A stretch of DNA of 64,000 nt from Datisca glomerata. Lineage: Eukaryota; Streptophyta; Magnoliopsida; Cucurbitales; Datiscaceae. Each line of letters opens with the position of its first letter. Position 1 is the first letter of the stretch. The notes under the pieces are model-generated. The model worked only from the letters and a program-made list of their open reading frames with translations. It was not told where the DNA came from and ran no database searches. The DNA is taken from contig QANY01008651.1 of the NCBI GenBank assembly GCA_003255025.1, positions 2,155,279-2,219,278 of the forward strand, written 5' to 3'. A program made the position numbers and the translations under genes. Of the stretch, positions 10,048-22,620 are shown piece after piece.

Positions 10048-11512
10048 TTAGTGGTAGGCTTTCTTCATCATTCTACGTGTTTCCCCACTCCTAGTTTCCC
10101 TCCAACATTGATTTATTACAGTACACTTTCCTTTCCTTCCTAAAGGTTGTTTCCTGTTGTCCAGTTTCTCTTTATCTCGAGTCTCCTTTTCTTTTTCATG
10201 TCTCGGTTCCTCCCTTTTCACATATTGATTACGATACCCTTCTTTGACTAATTTCTCCACATAATCCTTCAGTTGGAAGCAGTCTTACATGTAATGTCCG
10301 CTACTTCTGTGATACGAGCAATAATTATCCTTATCTTTGTAATGTGGCTCCTTTGTAAGTAGGACTTGGTTTATCGACACCGTTAATGGAGTATAAACCT
10401 TGTACCTAGGATGGACCTCGTCTGGATACCTTCACCGGTTCACATTTTTTTCTCGTTTAGTGTCACCTCATTTGTCATCATTTTCCGTCCTCTGAGTCAT
10501 TTTTCTATTAGATATACGATTCTGTTCTTCTTTTCGGGACTCATCATTCCTCATTTCCTTCAGTTTTAACATGCTTTTCTTTTCCTCTTCCAGTGTAGTG
10601 TAGGCCTGCGCCCGTTGGAACATCTCAACCTTAGTCAAAAGTTTGACTTTTGACAGGTCATGAAGAGGGGTGAGTTTGGGTCTAGTCCTCATCTGAAAGC
10701 TAGTCTGGCGACTCGGTCATTTCTTTCTTAAACCTATGGGTGTATTCGTGCAAGGATTCTCCTTTCTTGGCAGAGATGGTTAAAAGGTATTCTGAATTGT
10801 CCATCACCGTCCGATACGTGGAGTACTATTCTAAAAACACAGTAGACATGACATTAAAGATAGTAATCGAATGAGTGGGAAGGGAATGATACTATTTTAG
10901 AGCCGTCACGTCTAGGCTAGTTGGGAGAATTCAGCAAATCAACGCATCTTCATGCTGACGCAACGCCTTGATCTGTTTAAATCACCTAAGAAGGTCAACA
11001 CGATCAAACTTCCCCTCATAACACTTGAACTTTGGCGCCACAAACTTCCTTGGTATCAAGGCCATTAAGATTTTCGGACTAAGTGGAGTACGGGTGAGTG
11101 ACTCGAGGTCATCCTTTCCCGCACACCGTAGGTTCCTCAACTCCATCATCTTCCTTTCCAGCATCTCCTCCATTGCCTCTTCAGTCATGACCTTCGGCGA
11201 ACGTGGTTCTCCCGCTTTCCCTCTTGTATAAGACTGAATTTTCGCATCCTCATCTTTCACGTTTCTACTATTCTCATTGTACACTCGTCTGGTTTCTCGC
11301 CCTGTTTCCTCAGAACAAATCTCCCGTTCTTCGTGATTAGTTCATTGACTCACCTCCGCTCTTGCGTGCACAACTTCACATTGTAAAGCATTGAATTGGT
11401 CTTGCATGGTCTGCCACGTTGTGCATAGTGCTTCAACGTTCCTCTACTCCATCTCATGTATCCCATTCATGATCGTTTGGAGCATCTCCGTTGACGGAAT
11501 GGGTTGATTGGC
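10048..11512 (-). pseudogene. Tat-type element gag (main part, degenerate)
   Basis: Minus-strand pieces include the charged leader (ERKMMELRNLRCAGKDDLES), the gag core (PRKFVAPKFKCYEGKFDRVD and ALKYYHSLPTHSIT) and the linker to protease (YVEKLVKEGYRNQYVKREEP). At least two in-frame stops are visible near the start and in the core. The N-terminus lies on the far side of the copia insertion at 16,861-16,921. Confidence 0.75.
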
Positions 11513-11517
11513 ATTCT
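11513..11517. repeat. Target-site duplication ATTCT (left)
   Basis: ATTCT here and again at 16,856-16,860 flank the copia insertion exactly at the TG/CA LTR ends. Mentally removing the insert and one copy restores the gag reading frame. Confidence 0.9.
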
Positions 11518-12546
11518 TGTTGGTTGTCACAACGCGTGCGCGATGGAAGCGTGTGGCGCATGGCTATTTAAAAAATTAAACTTTTAATAAATATAAAATC
11601 TTTTAATAAAATAAAACTTGCGTAACATCACGTTAACCAAATAATTTTTTTTATTAAAAACTCATTTACAATCAGTCAGGATCCATTATATATTTATACA
11701 TCAAATCTACAATATACAAGATTAGGAATCATATACCTCTTGTAGTCTATATCAAGCGTCATTGCAAAACCGATCTATCCTCCATCCCACGAAACCGTTC
11801 CAACGATCAGTAGACTCTGAGATCCACACTAAGAACTTTCAAGTCAATCATCAACTCACTATGACGTGTGTGGGGACGTAGAATATTACAAGACACTCTT
11901 TTTATCTCTAGATGTACTTAACACATGAGATCTATAAATTTATTGAGAATGATTTTAGTGAGATGATTCTTTAAAAGAACGTCATGATTATTCTTTTAAA
12001 GATTTGATTAATTTTTAATCGTAGAGAAAAACTACTCTAACACTAACTGTATTCTCAATTAAATTCTTGATTGATGAATTGATAAACTTATCATCAACTG
12101 AGGTCGTTAGAATAATATATGTATATTTTTTAGATAATGGCATATCAGATAGTTATGGATAATTAAAAATTAAAATTTAATTTCAAATTGTCCAATATAG
12201 TGGGACTCACTGTATAATGGTGCACAACTGTAGTGCCACACCGCACTGTAGTGTTACAGGCCAACTGTACGTGGCACTACATAAGTCCATGGTGATCTAT
12301 GATTCCCAAGCGTTGATCGGCACACGACAATTACTGTAAATTAAATATTTATTTTAATCAGATAAATATCTAGATATCAGTTAATTCAAAATTAACATAT
12401 CTGATTATTCTTATCAACTAAATTCTCTGTTATTTCACAAATAACAGATTTAGTTGATTCAAATTATTATTTAACAATAATTTAGTTATTTAATTTCATA
12501 AATTAGATATATTATCTCACGTATTGATAATTGAAAAAATAATCGA

Positions 12547-12584
<38 letters not shown>

Positions 12585-13232
12585 CTGAAAATAATATTTA
12601 TATATAAATAATTTAATTAATTAATCACGCATTATTATCTCATAATTATGCAATTGCCCCAATAAAAATTCTTTTGCAAGTGAGTGTTTTTTTCATGTCC
12701 TGAAATATTAACACCTTAAACTGCGTAGTATAGAGGTGACTTGGGACAATGGACCTATAATCCTAAGCTCCAATAAATTAAATTATTAATTAAACTCTTT
12801 AATTAAATAATCTTATTTATTAATTTCATTATTATTCCACTATAATATGGAATTGAACTTTTAGTGATTATAAAATGTATTTACAGAGTATTCTCATGTA
12901 GTCCACTGATATAATTATTTCATATAATTCTGTCTTTCAATTATTGTTTCGTAAATTAGAGCTGGCCAAAATTATCATTTTACCCCTCTAAATACCTCTT
13001 GATTCTTAAGTACCATTAACCCACTAGTGAATGGCTAATTTATAATTTTATTATAAATTTGAACTCAATAACCATTGAGTTTCAGAATTAACACAAGTGA
13101 ACCAATATACAATCTGTTAGGAAAGTTTCGATTCCAAATCTTGCAAGATCATGTTCCGAGCCATCCACATCACTGAATCTCCAAAACAAAAGTCACTAGC
13201 ATGATTTACAAACAAACCTAATGAGTGAATCA
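11518..13232 (-). repeat. 3' LTR of deleted copia element, truncated at its 5' end
   Basis: Aligned by eye with the LTR at 14,630-16,855 throughout, including the ATTAATTAAA-rich block and the short-repeat region with CACTGTAGTGTTACAGG-like sequence. It ends at about 13,232, where similarity switches to the leader sequence. The (TA)n run at about 12,551-12,581 is a local expansion. Confidence 0.85.
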
Positions 13233-14629
13233 TTAATTAATTCCAAATTAATCATTGGTTAAAATAATAACTCTATAAATATTAATAATCAGTTATGTCA
13301 ATCTCATTAGTGTAAGTTCATTTAACCTTCTAAAGAGCCTAAGTCATAATTAAGTGAACTTAGGTTAATAAATTAATTATATTCATCAAACCTTAATAAA
13401 ACTCTTTTACTAAAGTAGGGTATACTAAAGGTTACCTTGGCCCTTAATGCTGTGTGATTACCAAGTTTTAACTAATTGAAACCTAGCAGTTCACATGCAA
13501 TTGATTTCATAAAATAATACATATAAACATATTAGGACAATCCTAATAAATCATGTCTCTACTGATGAGATGCATGATCAAATGAAACCGTGTGGGATTT
13601 TCATGTATGACATGTGATCGACTAATGCATGAACATGTTATCAAAACGTAACATTTAAACAATTATTTAACAATCAGATAAAATAATAATGGACTGAGTA
13701 ACTATTGGATATTTCTAAATTACAATTCTTGAAATAAGGAAATAATATTACAAAGCGGACTTCAAAAATACATATTTTCAAAATATTACATTCTCTTCCT
13801 GATATCCATCTTCATAATCTCCAAGCTTTGAACAAGATCCTATTTAATTAGGGAAAACAATTTTTCTTAATTAAAATTAGTTTCTATAATTATCTCTTAA
13901 AATTAGTTGACTTTGATTTAGTCAAATAAATATTTTATTTGATTTGGTCAAACATTGGTCAAACCCCAATCAACTTATTAATTTCTGATTTTTATAAACT
14001 TAAAAATTAATAATTAATTTCAAAATTTGAAAGGATAATAGATGGAGATAGTGTTATCATCAAATTCTGCAATGATAAGGTAAGTTGATATCAGGGTTTC
14101 TGTGAAACTTCTGCAAATATGATGATAGTTTTCATCAACGATAAGACTCTCCTATTACCGCCCATAATCGTCGGCCAGCCACAGCTGCCGCCGTCAACCA
14201 TGGTGATGTCACTGCCACCGCCGATTTTCTGGCGAGTCGATAATCATTAATCGGCAGCGCTAGCGCTGGAAATCCAATTTATGGTGCCGGCTCCAGAATT
14301 CTAAAAGAATTCCTATTTCTTTTATTTTTTCCTTCATCGTTCATCTCGTGCGTTCTTCATCTTCTCGCAATCGGAATAGTTAAAAAAAAATTGAAAATAA
14401 AATTACAAAAATTCCTACGCTCCAAAACGGCTTACACAAGACGTAAGGAAAATTTTAACGAACAAAGCCTAACCCAATAATCGCCATATAATTAACAATT
14501 CATTATTTTTCATACATTCAAAAAAATATAACATTTCATGCATTCATACATATCTCGGATTGTATGAATAATGCAAGAAACCACACATAATTTAACATCT
14601 AAATATATAAAGACCGCTTTGATACCACT
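13233..14629 (-). other. Leader (5' untranslated region) of the copia element
   Basis: Matches the leader of the plus-strand relative (36,947 to about 38,340) in reverse orientation, including the CG-rich patch 14,155-14,290. The primer-binding site complement GCTTTGATACCA is at 14,616-14,627, reading TGGTATCAAAGC on the minus strand (Met initiator tRNA type). No coding region. Confidence 0.8.
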
Positions 14630-16855
14630 TGTTGGTCATCGTAGCACGTGCACGGTGAAAGCGTGTGGCCGTTGCCATTTAAAAAAATAAACTTTTAATA
14701 AATATCAAATTTTTTAATAAAACAAGACTTGCACAACGCCACAATAACCAAATAAAAACTTTTTATTGAAAACTTTTTTTAATCAGTCAAAATTCATTAT
14801 ATATTTATACACTAAATCTACAATATACAAAGTTAGGAATCATATACCTCTCTCTTGTAGTATACATCAAGCGTCCTTGCAAAATCGATTGATCCTCTGT
14901 CCCACGAAATCGTTCCAACGATCAATAGACTCTAAAATCCACACCAAAATCTTCCAAATCAATCCTCAACATACTAGGATGTGTGTGGGCACGCAGAATA
15001 TTACAAAACACTTCTTATGTGTGTAGATGTACTCAACACATGAGATCTAAAGATTTACTGAGAAGGACTTTAGTAAGACGGTTCCCTAAAAGAACGCGAT
15101 GATTATTCTTTTAGAGATTTGATTAACTTTTAATCGCAGAGAAAAATTACTCTAACACTAACTGTGTTCTCAATTGAATTCTTGATTGATGAACTGATCA
15201 TTAACTGAGGTCATTAGAATAATATATATATTCTAGATAATGGCGTATTAAATATTTATGGATAATTAAAAATTAATATTTAATTTCAAATTTTCCAATA
15301 CAATGGGATCCACTATATAATGGGGCACAAGTGTAGCGTCACACAACACTGCAGTTGGCGTAAACCATCACAATCCTCACGACATTGTGTGTTACGCCAC
15401 ATTGCAGTGTCATGTGGCACTGCAGTGTTACACACCTATTACTGTAGTGTCACAAGACACCACAACAATCCATGGTGATCTATGTTTCCTAATCATTGAT
15501 CGCCACGTGTCAATTACTATAAATTAAATATTTATTTTAATCAGATAAATATCTAGATATAAGATAATTCAAAATGAACATATCTGATTATCCCTATAAA
15601 CTAAATTATCTGTTATTTCACAAATAACAGATTTAGTTGATTCAAATTATTATCTAATAATAATTTAATTATCTAATTTCATAAATTAGATATTCTATCT
15701 CACTTATTGATAATTGAAAAAATAATCAATAATTATTTATATATATAATTTTTGAAAATTATATTTATATGTATAAATAATTCAGTTAATCAAATATTAA
15801 TTATTTAATCACACATAATTATGTACTTGCCCCAGAATAAAAATTCATTTGCAAGTAAATCATTTCTCATGCTTTAAAATATTCACATCCTAGAATCTTA
15901 AGCTTCAATAAATGAGATTATTAATTAAACTTTTTAATTAAATAATCTTATTTATTAATTTTATTATTACTCCACTATAAATATGAAATTAAACTCTTAG
16001 TGATTATATAATGTTTTACAGAGTATTTTAATGTAGTCCATTGATATAATCATTTCATGTAATTCTGTACTTCAATGATTGGTTTACAAATTTGAGCTGG
16101 TCAAAATTATCATTTTACCCCTTTAAATACCTTTTGATCTTTAAGTACTATTAATGCACTAGTGAATGACTAATTTATAATCTTATTATAAATTTGAGCT
16201 TAATAACCATTCAGTTCTAGAACTAACACTTAAAAGAACTAATATACGATCTGTTAGAAAAACTTGGATTCTAAATCTTTCAAGATCATGTTCTCATCTA
16301 TCTATATCACTGAATCTCCAAAACAAAAGTTATTAGCCTGTTTTATAAATAAACCCTAACGAGTGGATCAAAAGATCTAGTAGATATGCATATGAGTTCA
16401 TGACTATTCAGGATTCAGACTGATCTATATATGATCATTGAATTGATGTGTAATAAATTTTTATGATAAATGGCACGTTGATAAATATATTAATTCACAT
16501 CGGTCCAGTCATATATAATCTCATTATATAAAGTACATTCACTAAAATGTTTATATACATCAATGATCGGGATCTAAATCACAAGCATTCATAATGCTCA
16601 GTGAACCGTACTAGCAAGCATTCATTAAATATTCCATAGCTTAATATGTTGCTGACAATTTTATTCATTATATATTATGTTAATTCTCTCGTACAGATAC
16701 AAGAACATAGTCTCATTAATGAATATGAAATTTTTAGATATTTATATAAATTATTCATCAATAATTTAAAAGAAAAATTATAAAAAAAATGTAATCCTCA
16801 TTAAATTTCATATCAAAATGTTAATATACATACTTTGAGAGCATAACACCCAACA
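14630..16855 (-). repeat. 5' LTR of the deleted copia element (about 2.2 kb)
   Basis: Bounded on the minus strand by TGTTGGGTGTTATGC at 16,855 and CCAACA at 14,630, directly followed by the primer-binding site. It has internal short inverted and direct repeats around CACTGCAGTGTTAC (about 15,330-15,460). It is the most complete LTR of this family in the window. Confidence 0.9.
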
Positions 16856-16860
16856 ATTCT

Positions 16861-16921
16861 CATCCCCATTCCCGATTCTATTTCCCTCGTTGAGGGCAGT
16901 GTTAAACTTGGTTCTAGGCAT
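16861..16921 (-). pseudogene. Tat-type element gag N-terminus
   Basis: ATG on the minus strand at 16,921 begins MPRTKFNTALNEGNRIGNGD and runs into the copia insertion point. The frame continues on the other side at 11,512 with NANQPIPSTEMLQTI, so the insertion split the gag ORF. Confidence 0.7.
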
Positions 16922-16985
16922 CGTTCAATTTTCGAGAGGTTATTGTCTTAAGGTTTTCTCTCATCTCTCAATTAAAACACCAAAA

Positions 16986-17479
16986 TGTAAATGAGTTTTT
17001 CCCCCTTACACGAAAAATAACAGAAAGTTTGAGAGAATAAAGACGATGAATAAAGGAATAACGTAGTTTGTATACTATTCTCTATGGATGAATGAATGTT
17101 ATGATGTGCCTTTACTTATAGGTCTTTTACAGAATCTGATATCACATATTTAATAATGGGATTACTATGAAAATCGTGGGGATTATTCGCATATCAAGGA
17201 TTTTTGGCTTGATATTAGGATATATTATCGTTTTAGGGAAGATTCAGCATCGCTTTGGTGATAGCGCAATATTCCTCAAATTTTAGAGTAAATCCGCCCG
17301 TTTGATGACTTTGATTAATGCTCCTCCAGCTTGCTGTATTCGGTTGCCACGTATCCTGACTAATTTCCTTCTCGCAATCGTCTAAACTGATCTTATGACT
17401 ATGTCATGTGTTCTTTCCTAGGATTCAGATCTTGCCACGCGTACTGTAATATTTAACTATGTTTAACGAGAACACAACA
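16986..17479 (-). repeat. Candidate 5' LTR of the Tat-type element
   Basis: On the minus strand the segment starts TGTTGTGTTCTCG (17,479) and ends in CA before TTTTGGTGTTTTAATTGAGA, which looks like the primer-binding start of Tat elements (TTTGGTGCTTTCATTGAGAG in related elements). A TATA-like CCTATAAGTAAAGG lies inside. No matching 3' LTR was found, so this is inference. Confidence 0.4.
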
Positions 17480-19678
17480 GACACACATATTATATGTATA
17501 TGTGAAGTTATACAAAAATCTATGTATGCATATATAATGTGTGTGTATATACAGACGCACACATTTGTGGTATATATTGGAAAAGCATGATTGCAGTTTG
17601 TTTCTCAGAAACAATATATGATATTCTATTTTAAAATTGGCGACGAAAACATATAAGTTAAGATTAATCCCAATATTGTAGAACTCTCAAGTAAATTTCA
17701 TCAATATACATATGCATACATATATGTGTATTGAAAAACAGTGACTTTTCATTTTTATTACCAAGAAACAACATGTGATCTATATTCTAAAATTGGCGAG
17801 AGAAAAAATAAGTCAGGTCTACTCCCAATGCTGTAGAACTCTCAAGTAAAAGTTTCACCAATTTTACACAAATCTTGAAAATTTTATTTTAAACATGTAA
17901 TTAAAAATTATGATTGCATTTTCTTCTTATTTTTTGAAGTTATCCAACCAAATAAAACATGACTCAACTCAACTCCACATTTACTGATGTGATGAGCTTT
18001 ACCTTTAACTATTTAATCCAACTCGATTATATATCGTAAACCTTACAATATGTTTTTTGTAGATATAACGTGTCAAAAATAAAAATACAACGATCTATGA
18101 GTTCTTGAAAAATTTTACACGCGACTTTACGAATGTGAACTAATAAGATTTTCTCGTACCACTGAAAACACTATAATTCCAAGATCTATCAAAACCAAGG
18201 AAAAAAACAAGATGCTTTCGCTGGTCCCAAAGTTGGGGGCTTCTCCATAAAATATGTTATATTTTCTTATATATAACTTCTCTAATTCCTAGTAAATCCT
18301 CTTACCTATGTATAAATCTAATATATATACTCCAAAGATAAAAGTATACACATCTATAACTGAGTCAATAATAGACATGATATTAAATATATTCAATCAA
18401 GAAAACATAACGTCCATAGTTTATGGGGGAAACAGAAAATTGGTTCTGTAGGACTCTGATACTTTGAAAAAAGGTTTAAAAACATCTTAGACACATTCTC
18501 ATAAGGATATCGAAAATCTGAATCCCTGTGAGAAGCCGCCTATTAAGTTGAAATTTTAATGAGTAAATGATGGACACTGTAGTAACAGATCTAAGATTTT
18601 TATTTAGAAGGATACCATTAGTCATACAAACATAACTGTCAAATTTGTATATTTTTCCTTAAAATTTCACATAATCCTTTATTACAATTATATTAAGATA
18701 CTTCATTTTTTATCACTAGCTAATTTGTATTGATATCATTAAGATAGATGATTATATTAATAATTAATAATTTTGTTCTTTATTTTTTTATTCAAATCAC
18801 GACTATGACGTGTGATTACTCTATTATAACCAAATTAAATAAAAAATAAAATAGAAAACAACATTTCCTAAGAAATCATAGATTTTAAAATACATTACGT
18901 TAATAAGTTAAAATGTCAAAATAAGTTATGCATTTAAATTAATATTCAAGTACTTAGTTTTTTATTCAAACTATGTTTGATTTAAAAGTATTAGAAATAA
19001 TATATGGCTATCTAACTTTGATTAATACATATCAAATGAAACAATAGAAATTGTGTAACTACGAGTAAGAAACAAACTTTAAAAAATCACAATGAAACAA
19101 CAGTATCTAACAAAAAGCAAAAAGCAATTAAATTTATGAGAAAGTAAAATAAAAGTGCCAATAGACCAAAAATTTGAGTAAAAGAAGTCATAAAAAAATT
19201 AAATTTAACTAGTTGAACACAAAAGAAGTTAAATTTAATGTCAAAAGTTAGTAAAATCATAAAAAACAACAACAAAAATATGGAGACATTGTCAAATTGA
19301 GACAGTGAAATTTGAACTCAAGAACTGTCTTTTTAAAAAAATGTCAATCATCAATGGGCTATGTCATAATCCACAGGAGCAAACTATAAATTAATCCTAT
19401 ATATCATACAAAAATAGTTATTATCGAAAACATAAAAAAATAAAATCGAGGGATCAAGAAGGCCATGTGCCCCTTCTTGATCCTAATGTGCATCCGCCCC
19501 TGAGACTGGCAGTGCGAGTACTTAATGACTATAAATAAAACTTATGCATGTATGAGCAAGGACAAATATAAAAGTATCCCTATCCATGACCAATTTATTT
19601 ATAAATATATTTGTATTATATCAGAATTATAATCGTGTGTCGCTCACAACCCTAACCTAACAATATTTTTTTAATTCT
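17480..19678. other. Intergenic AT-rich DNA with a diverged tandem duplication
   Basis: Segments at about 17,590-17,700 and 17,750-17,860 share the order AAACAA, ATTCTA...AAAATTGGCGA, then CCCAAT and TGTAGAACTCTCAAGTAAA, indicating an old duplication of about 160 bp. Otherwise no gene or repeat was recognised. Confidence 0.55.
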
Positions 19679-20030
19679 CACTACAAGAATTTCGCTAAAC
19701 AACTACAAATATTTTTGTTGCTAAAAGTTCGAAAAATCTTTTGCAATTTATTTTGGTGATGAATGTATCGTCACTAAAAAGTCATTGGTAAAAAGCCCCG
19801 ACGTTGCCTTTTACCAACAAAATAGATGTTCCAACGTTAAAGAGTTTTGACGATGACGGTACTTTTGTCACTAAATAGTATTAGCGGTAAATAAAGTTTC
19901 CTAGGGAAAACTATTTAGTGACGGATGTCATATCATCATTAAAATTTCCACGACAAATGCTTTTGTCACTCATTTTTATCAGCGACGGTCCACTCACTAC
20001 ATTAGCTAACTTAGCCATCAAATAAGAGAA
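19679..20030. mobile_element. CACTA-like DNA transposon terminus
   Basis: Starts CACTACAAGAATTTCGCTAA, the typical 5' end of plant CACTA (EnSpm) elements, followed by repeated short motifs in both orientations (GTCACTAAA near 19,770 and 19,867; TTTAGTGACGG near 19,911; GTCACTCA near 19,965) as in subterminal repeats. The other end and any transposase were not found. Boundary on the right is a guess. Confidence 0.5.
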
Positions 20031-20149
20031 TTCGTATATTATATTTCTCTGAAATCATCTTCATTATTATTACAACCATCATTCTCTCTTCATTCATTGT
20101 CATCTTCTTCATCTTGCCACCGCCGCAAGCCGAGTGTAAAAGATCTTTT

Positions 20150-20389
20150 CTGGTATGGAGAATCCTCTATGAACAAGTAATAAAGATCATAATTTAAAGA
20201 GAGAATGAAAGAATAAAGACACCATCATTTATGTGAAAAATCTTTAAAGGAAAGAAAAACCACGGGAAGATTGTTGATATTCATTTATGTAAATGATTTT
20301 ACATAGTAGTTGATGAGAGAAGCTTTTAGTTGAGGTTTGCTTATGTCTCTTTTTTTTCTTTTTACATGAGCCTATACTTATAGGCTTAC

Positions 20390-20444
<55 letters not shown>

Positions 20445-21235
20445 TCAGATGTGGTCAGGCCTAGGATAACACCCATTCGTGGGATTCCATTTCTTTTTTA
20501 TCTTACATCTGTCACACTCAGTCACCCATCAATCGCTACCACATGGCAGTTCCCTGGTGACTGAACAATCTGTCTTGTCCAAGTGATGCAGCTTACCCAA
20601 TCAATCACGGCCACTTGACTGTCAGTCTGAACCCTCCTTTTCTTTCTGATGTTTTGTCATGTCCAAGAGGTAATGATTCCTTATCCTCGAGATGTCAGTT
20701 TCCATTCTTGAAGCAGTGATCCTTGTTCTTGTGATGTAGGTTCCCATTCTGAAGGCGATGATCTTCTGTTCTCGAGATGTTTCGTGACTTCAGCCAATCA
20801 TTCATTTCTGCTTTCTCGACGCTTCTCATGAGTCATGGGCAAGTCCTTTTTGTTCCATGAAGCAGCAAAGTATTTTTTTAGCTGTTCATTTGCCCCTCAT
20901 TGTGCTTCGGTGAAGTTCGTCAAAGTACAATGAATGCTTCCAACACATGTTTGATTTTGGTAGGTTTGATTCTTTTCTTTTTTATAGAGTTTTCGGTCTA
21001 GATCGTGCCATGTGTCATGTGAGATTTTGCTTGTTCACTTTGAGAGAAAGGCTTTAGGTTCAAATGAAAAACCATGGTCCCGTTTTGGCCTTGAGTTTCA
21101 GGATCATCCGCTGAGTTTCAAGAAATATTTCATCTTTGATTTCTATTATGAATTATTTGAGCATCGTCTGATCCGTTTAAACAAGGATATCTCTGTTTTG
21201 AAGTTTCTGATTTTCCTTCTGAGAACGATGTCTAT
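20150..21235. other. LTR-like relic with an (AAT)n microsatellite
   Basis: Contains GAGAGAATGAAAGAATAAAG, AAACCACGGGAAG and CCTATACTTATAGGCTTA, which loosely recall the Tat candidate LTR at 16,986-17,479, suggesting a related solo LTR. An (AAT)n tract spans about 20,390-20,445. No coding region is convincing. Confidence 0.35.
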
Positions 21236-21238
21236 GGG

Positions 21239-21640
21239 GATAATTACTATTCATTAACTGTTTCCACTTCATTATCTGCATAGTTCATATTGTTTGCAGC
21301 CTATTATGACTGGATATTATTAATATTGTTTACTTATTTACTTACATGAATAATTGCTTATATCTAATCTTACTCTCCGCCCAAGTGGCTGGTTATTCTT
21401 ATAATTGATTATATCTTTGTATTATTTGTTTGCCTAATTTGTGAATCTGTTTATCAGAGGCTGACTTATCAGTTTCTTTTTGGTTAGCTTCAGAGACCTA
21501 GGTAAGGCCTCTTAGATACGTAAATCTTGAGGGTAGGGTGGTTGTAGAGGCGAAAGGGAGAAGAGTGAAGCCTAATAGGAGGTTGTAGAAGTCACCACGA
21601 GGTTGGTAACAAAAAATACAATATGAAATTCTCAATAATA
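21239..21640 (+). other. Viral leader of the plus copy
   Basis: Untranslated leader between the primer-binding-site position and the first coding sequence. The same sequence recurs at 29,270-29,437 (+), 35,830-36,140 (-) and 36,176-36,262 (+), which is how the copies were aligned. Confidence 0.8.
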
Positions 21641-21659
21641 AGAATAATTTAGTTAGTTG

Positions 21660-22620
21660 AGCAATGAGTGGATTATTTAGGAGTAATTCTTCTAGTAGTA
21701 ATAGGTCAACAATAACCTCAATACCTGACATAATAAATGATGAACACATTGAATTAACAGATGATCAAGTAGATCATAGGGTATGAAATATACCTAAAAT
21801 CCTCAATAAAAATATTTATAAATCAACATGCTCTGTTGCTTCTTTCAAGCCTCAACATCATGTAAAAACAATTGAAAAAATATATGCTCTTGGAAAAGAG
21901 CATGAAACATGTCAATTACTTTCCTCTGATGCAATAAAGCATCATATTCAAGAAGGATATAGTTTTCTTCATTTTGGTTTAGTCTAGATTGGAGTAAAAC
22001 CACTCACAAGAAGAGGCCTAAATACCTCTGTCTTATTAGCCTTGCGAGATGCAAGATTTACAAATTTTAATGATAGTATTTTAGGATTAATCGAATCTTC
22101 ACATTGTAATGATCCAATTCATTTTGATTATTTTCCTGATCTATCTATTAGTTTAGCAGATCCCCATATTTTAAAATCATTAATTTTAAATATTAAAACT
22201 AGTGGTTACCAAGTCTTAGAAGGCACCCAACCTCTAGCTTTAATATTTAGAATTCATTACAAAGTAACCAAAACAAATATGAATTTTCAAGCTATCAATA
22301 GAAGTCCAAAGAATCAAACCATATTGATACAATCTAGTCAAAGTAATGCCAATATTAGAGTCCCTACAATGATTAGGTGGTCTGATATTAATTTACCAAT
22401 AAATTGGCTTTTAACTAATGAAAGTCAACCTACCCAAATTCAAAGACCAATTGAAGATGTAGATTACATCCAGCAGTACATGGATGGTACTGTAAAAATA
22501 AATTTTCAATCATCTTCTAGTCCACAAATTAGGGAGTATAGCCAGTCTAGTACTCCTAGGAATTCCTTTTCTGGATCATCCATTGGTAATGATCAAAGTT
22601 TTAGGATTTAACACTTAGAA
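21660..22620 (+). pseudogene. Viral movement protein region, plus copy
   Basis: After a short N-terminal part with an early stop (ELTDDQVDHRV then TGA), the open segment 22,042-22,611 carries the caulimovirid movement protein core: ALRDARFTNFNDSILGLIES, ADPHILKSLILNIKTSGY, GTQPLALIFRIHYKVTKT and IRWSDINLPINWLL. This 30K-superfamily protein moves virus through plasmodesmata in family members. Interrupted by stops at about 21,780 and 21,987 and ended by TAA at 22,609. Confidence 0.8.

Larger units (their letters stand above)
11518..16855 (-). mobile_element. Ty1/copia-type element with coding region deleted (long-LTR family 1)
   Basis: The minus-strand structure is a full 5' LTR (14,630-16,855), primer-binding site, leader about 13,233-14,629, then a 3' LTR lacking its first several hundred bases (11,518-about 13,232). 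LTR ends are TGTTGG...CCAACA. The leader matches that of the plus-strand copy at 36,947-38,340, which has gag and pol downstream, so the coding region was removed here by deletion from within the leader to within the 3' LTR. The perfect 5-bp target duplication shows it inserted as a normal element. Confidence 0.88.
3398..17479 (-). mobile_element. Degenerate Ty3/gypsy LTR retrotransposon, Tat (Retand/Ogre-like) lineage
   Basis: Minus-strand order is gag, protease, RT, RNase H, second (archaeal-type) RNase H, integrase, then two tandem-repeat arrays and a plus-strand antisense ORF. A dual RNase H and an extra ORF beyond pol are known traits of the Tat lineage. All coding parts carry stops and frameshifts. 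A copia element interrupts gag at 11,518-16,855. A candidate 5' LTR is at 16,986-17,479; I could not find the matching 3' LTR, so the left boundary is set at the antisense ORF and is approximate. Confidence 0.8.

Noticed and set aside
12551..12581. (TA)n run as a virus integration site, since florendovirus copies are often near TA repeats.
   Set aside because: It is inside a copia LTR with no viral sequence within several kb; the actual virus ends do not sit in (TA)n.
21012..21257. Plus-strand 81-residue ORF just before the virus start as a captured host gene.
   Set aside because: It runs into viral leader, has no recognisable domain and sits in LTR-like relic DNA.
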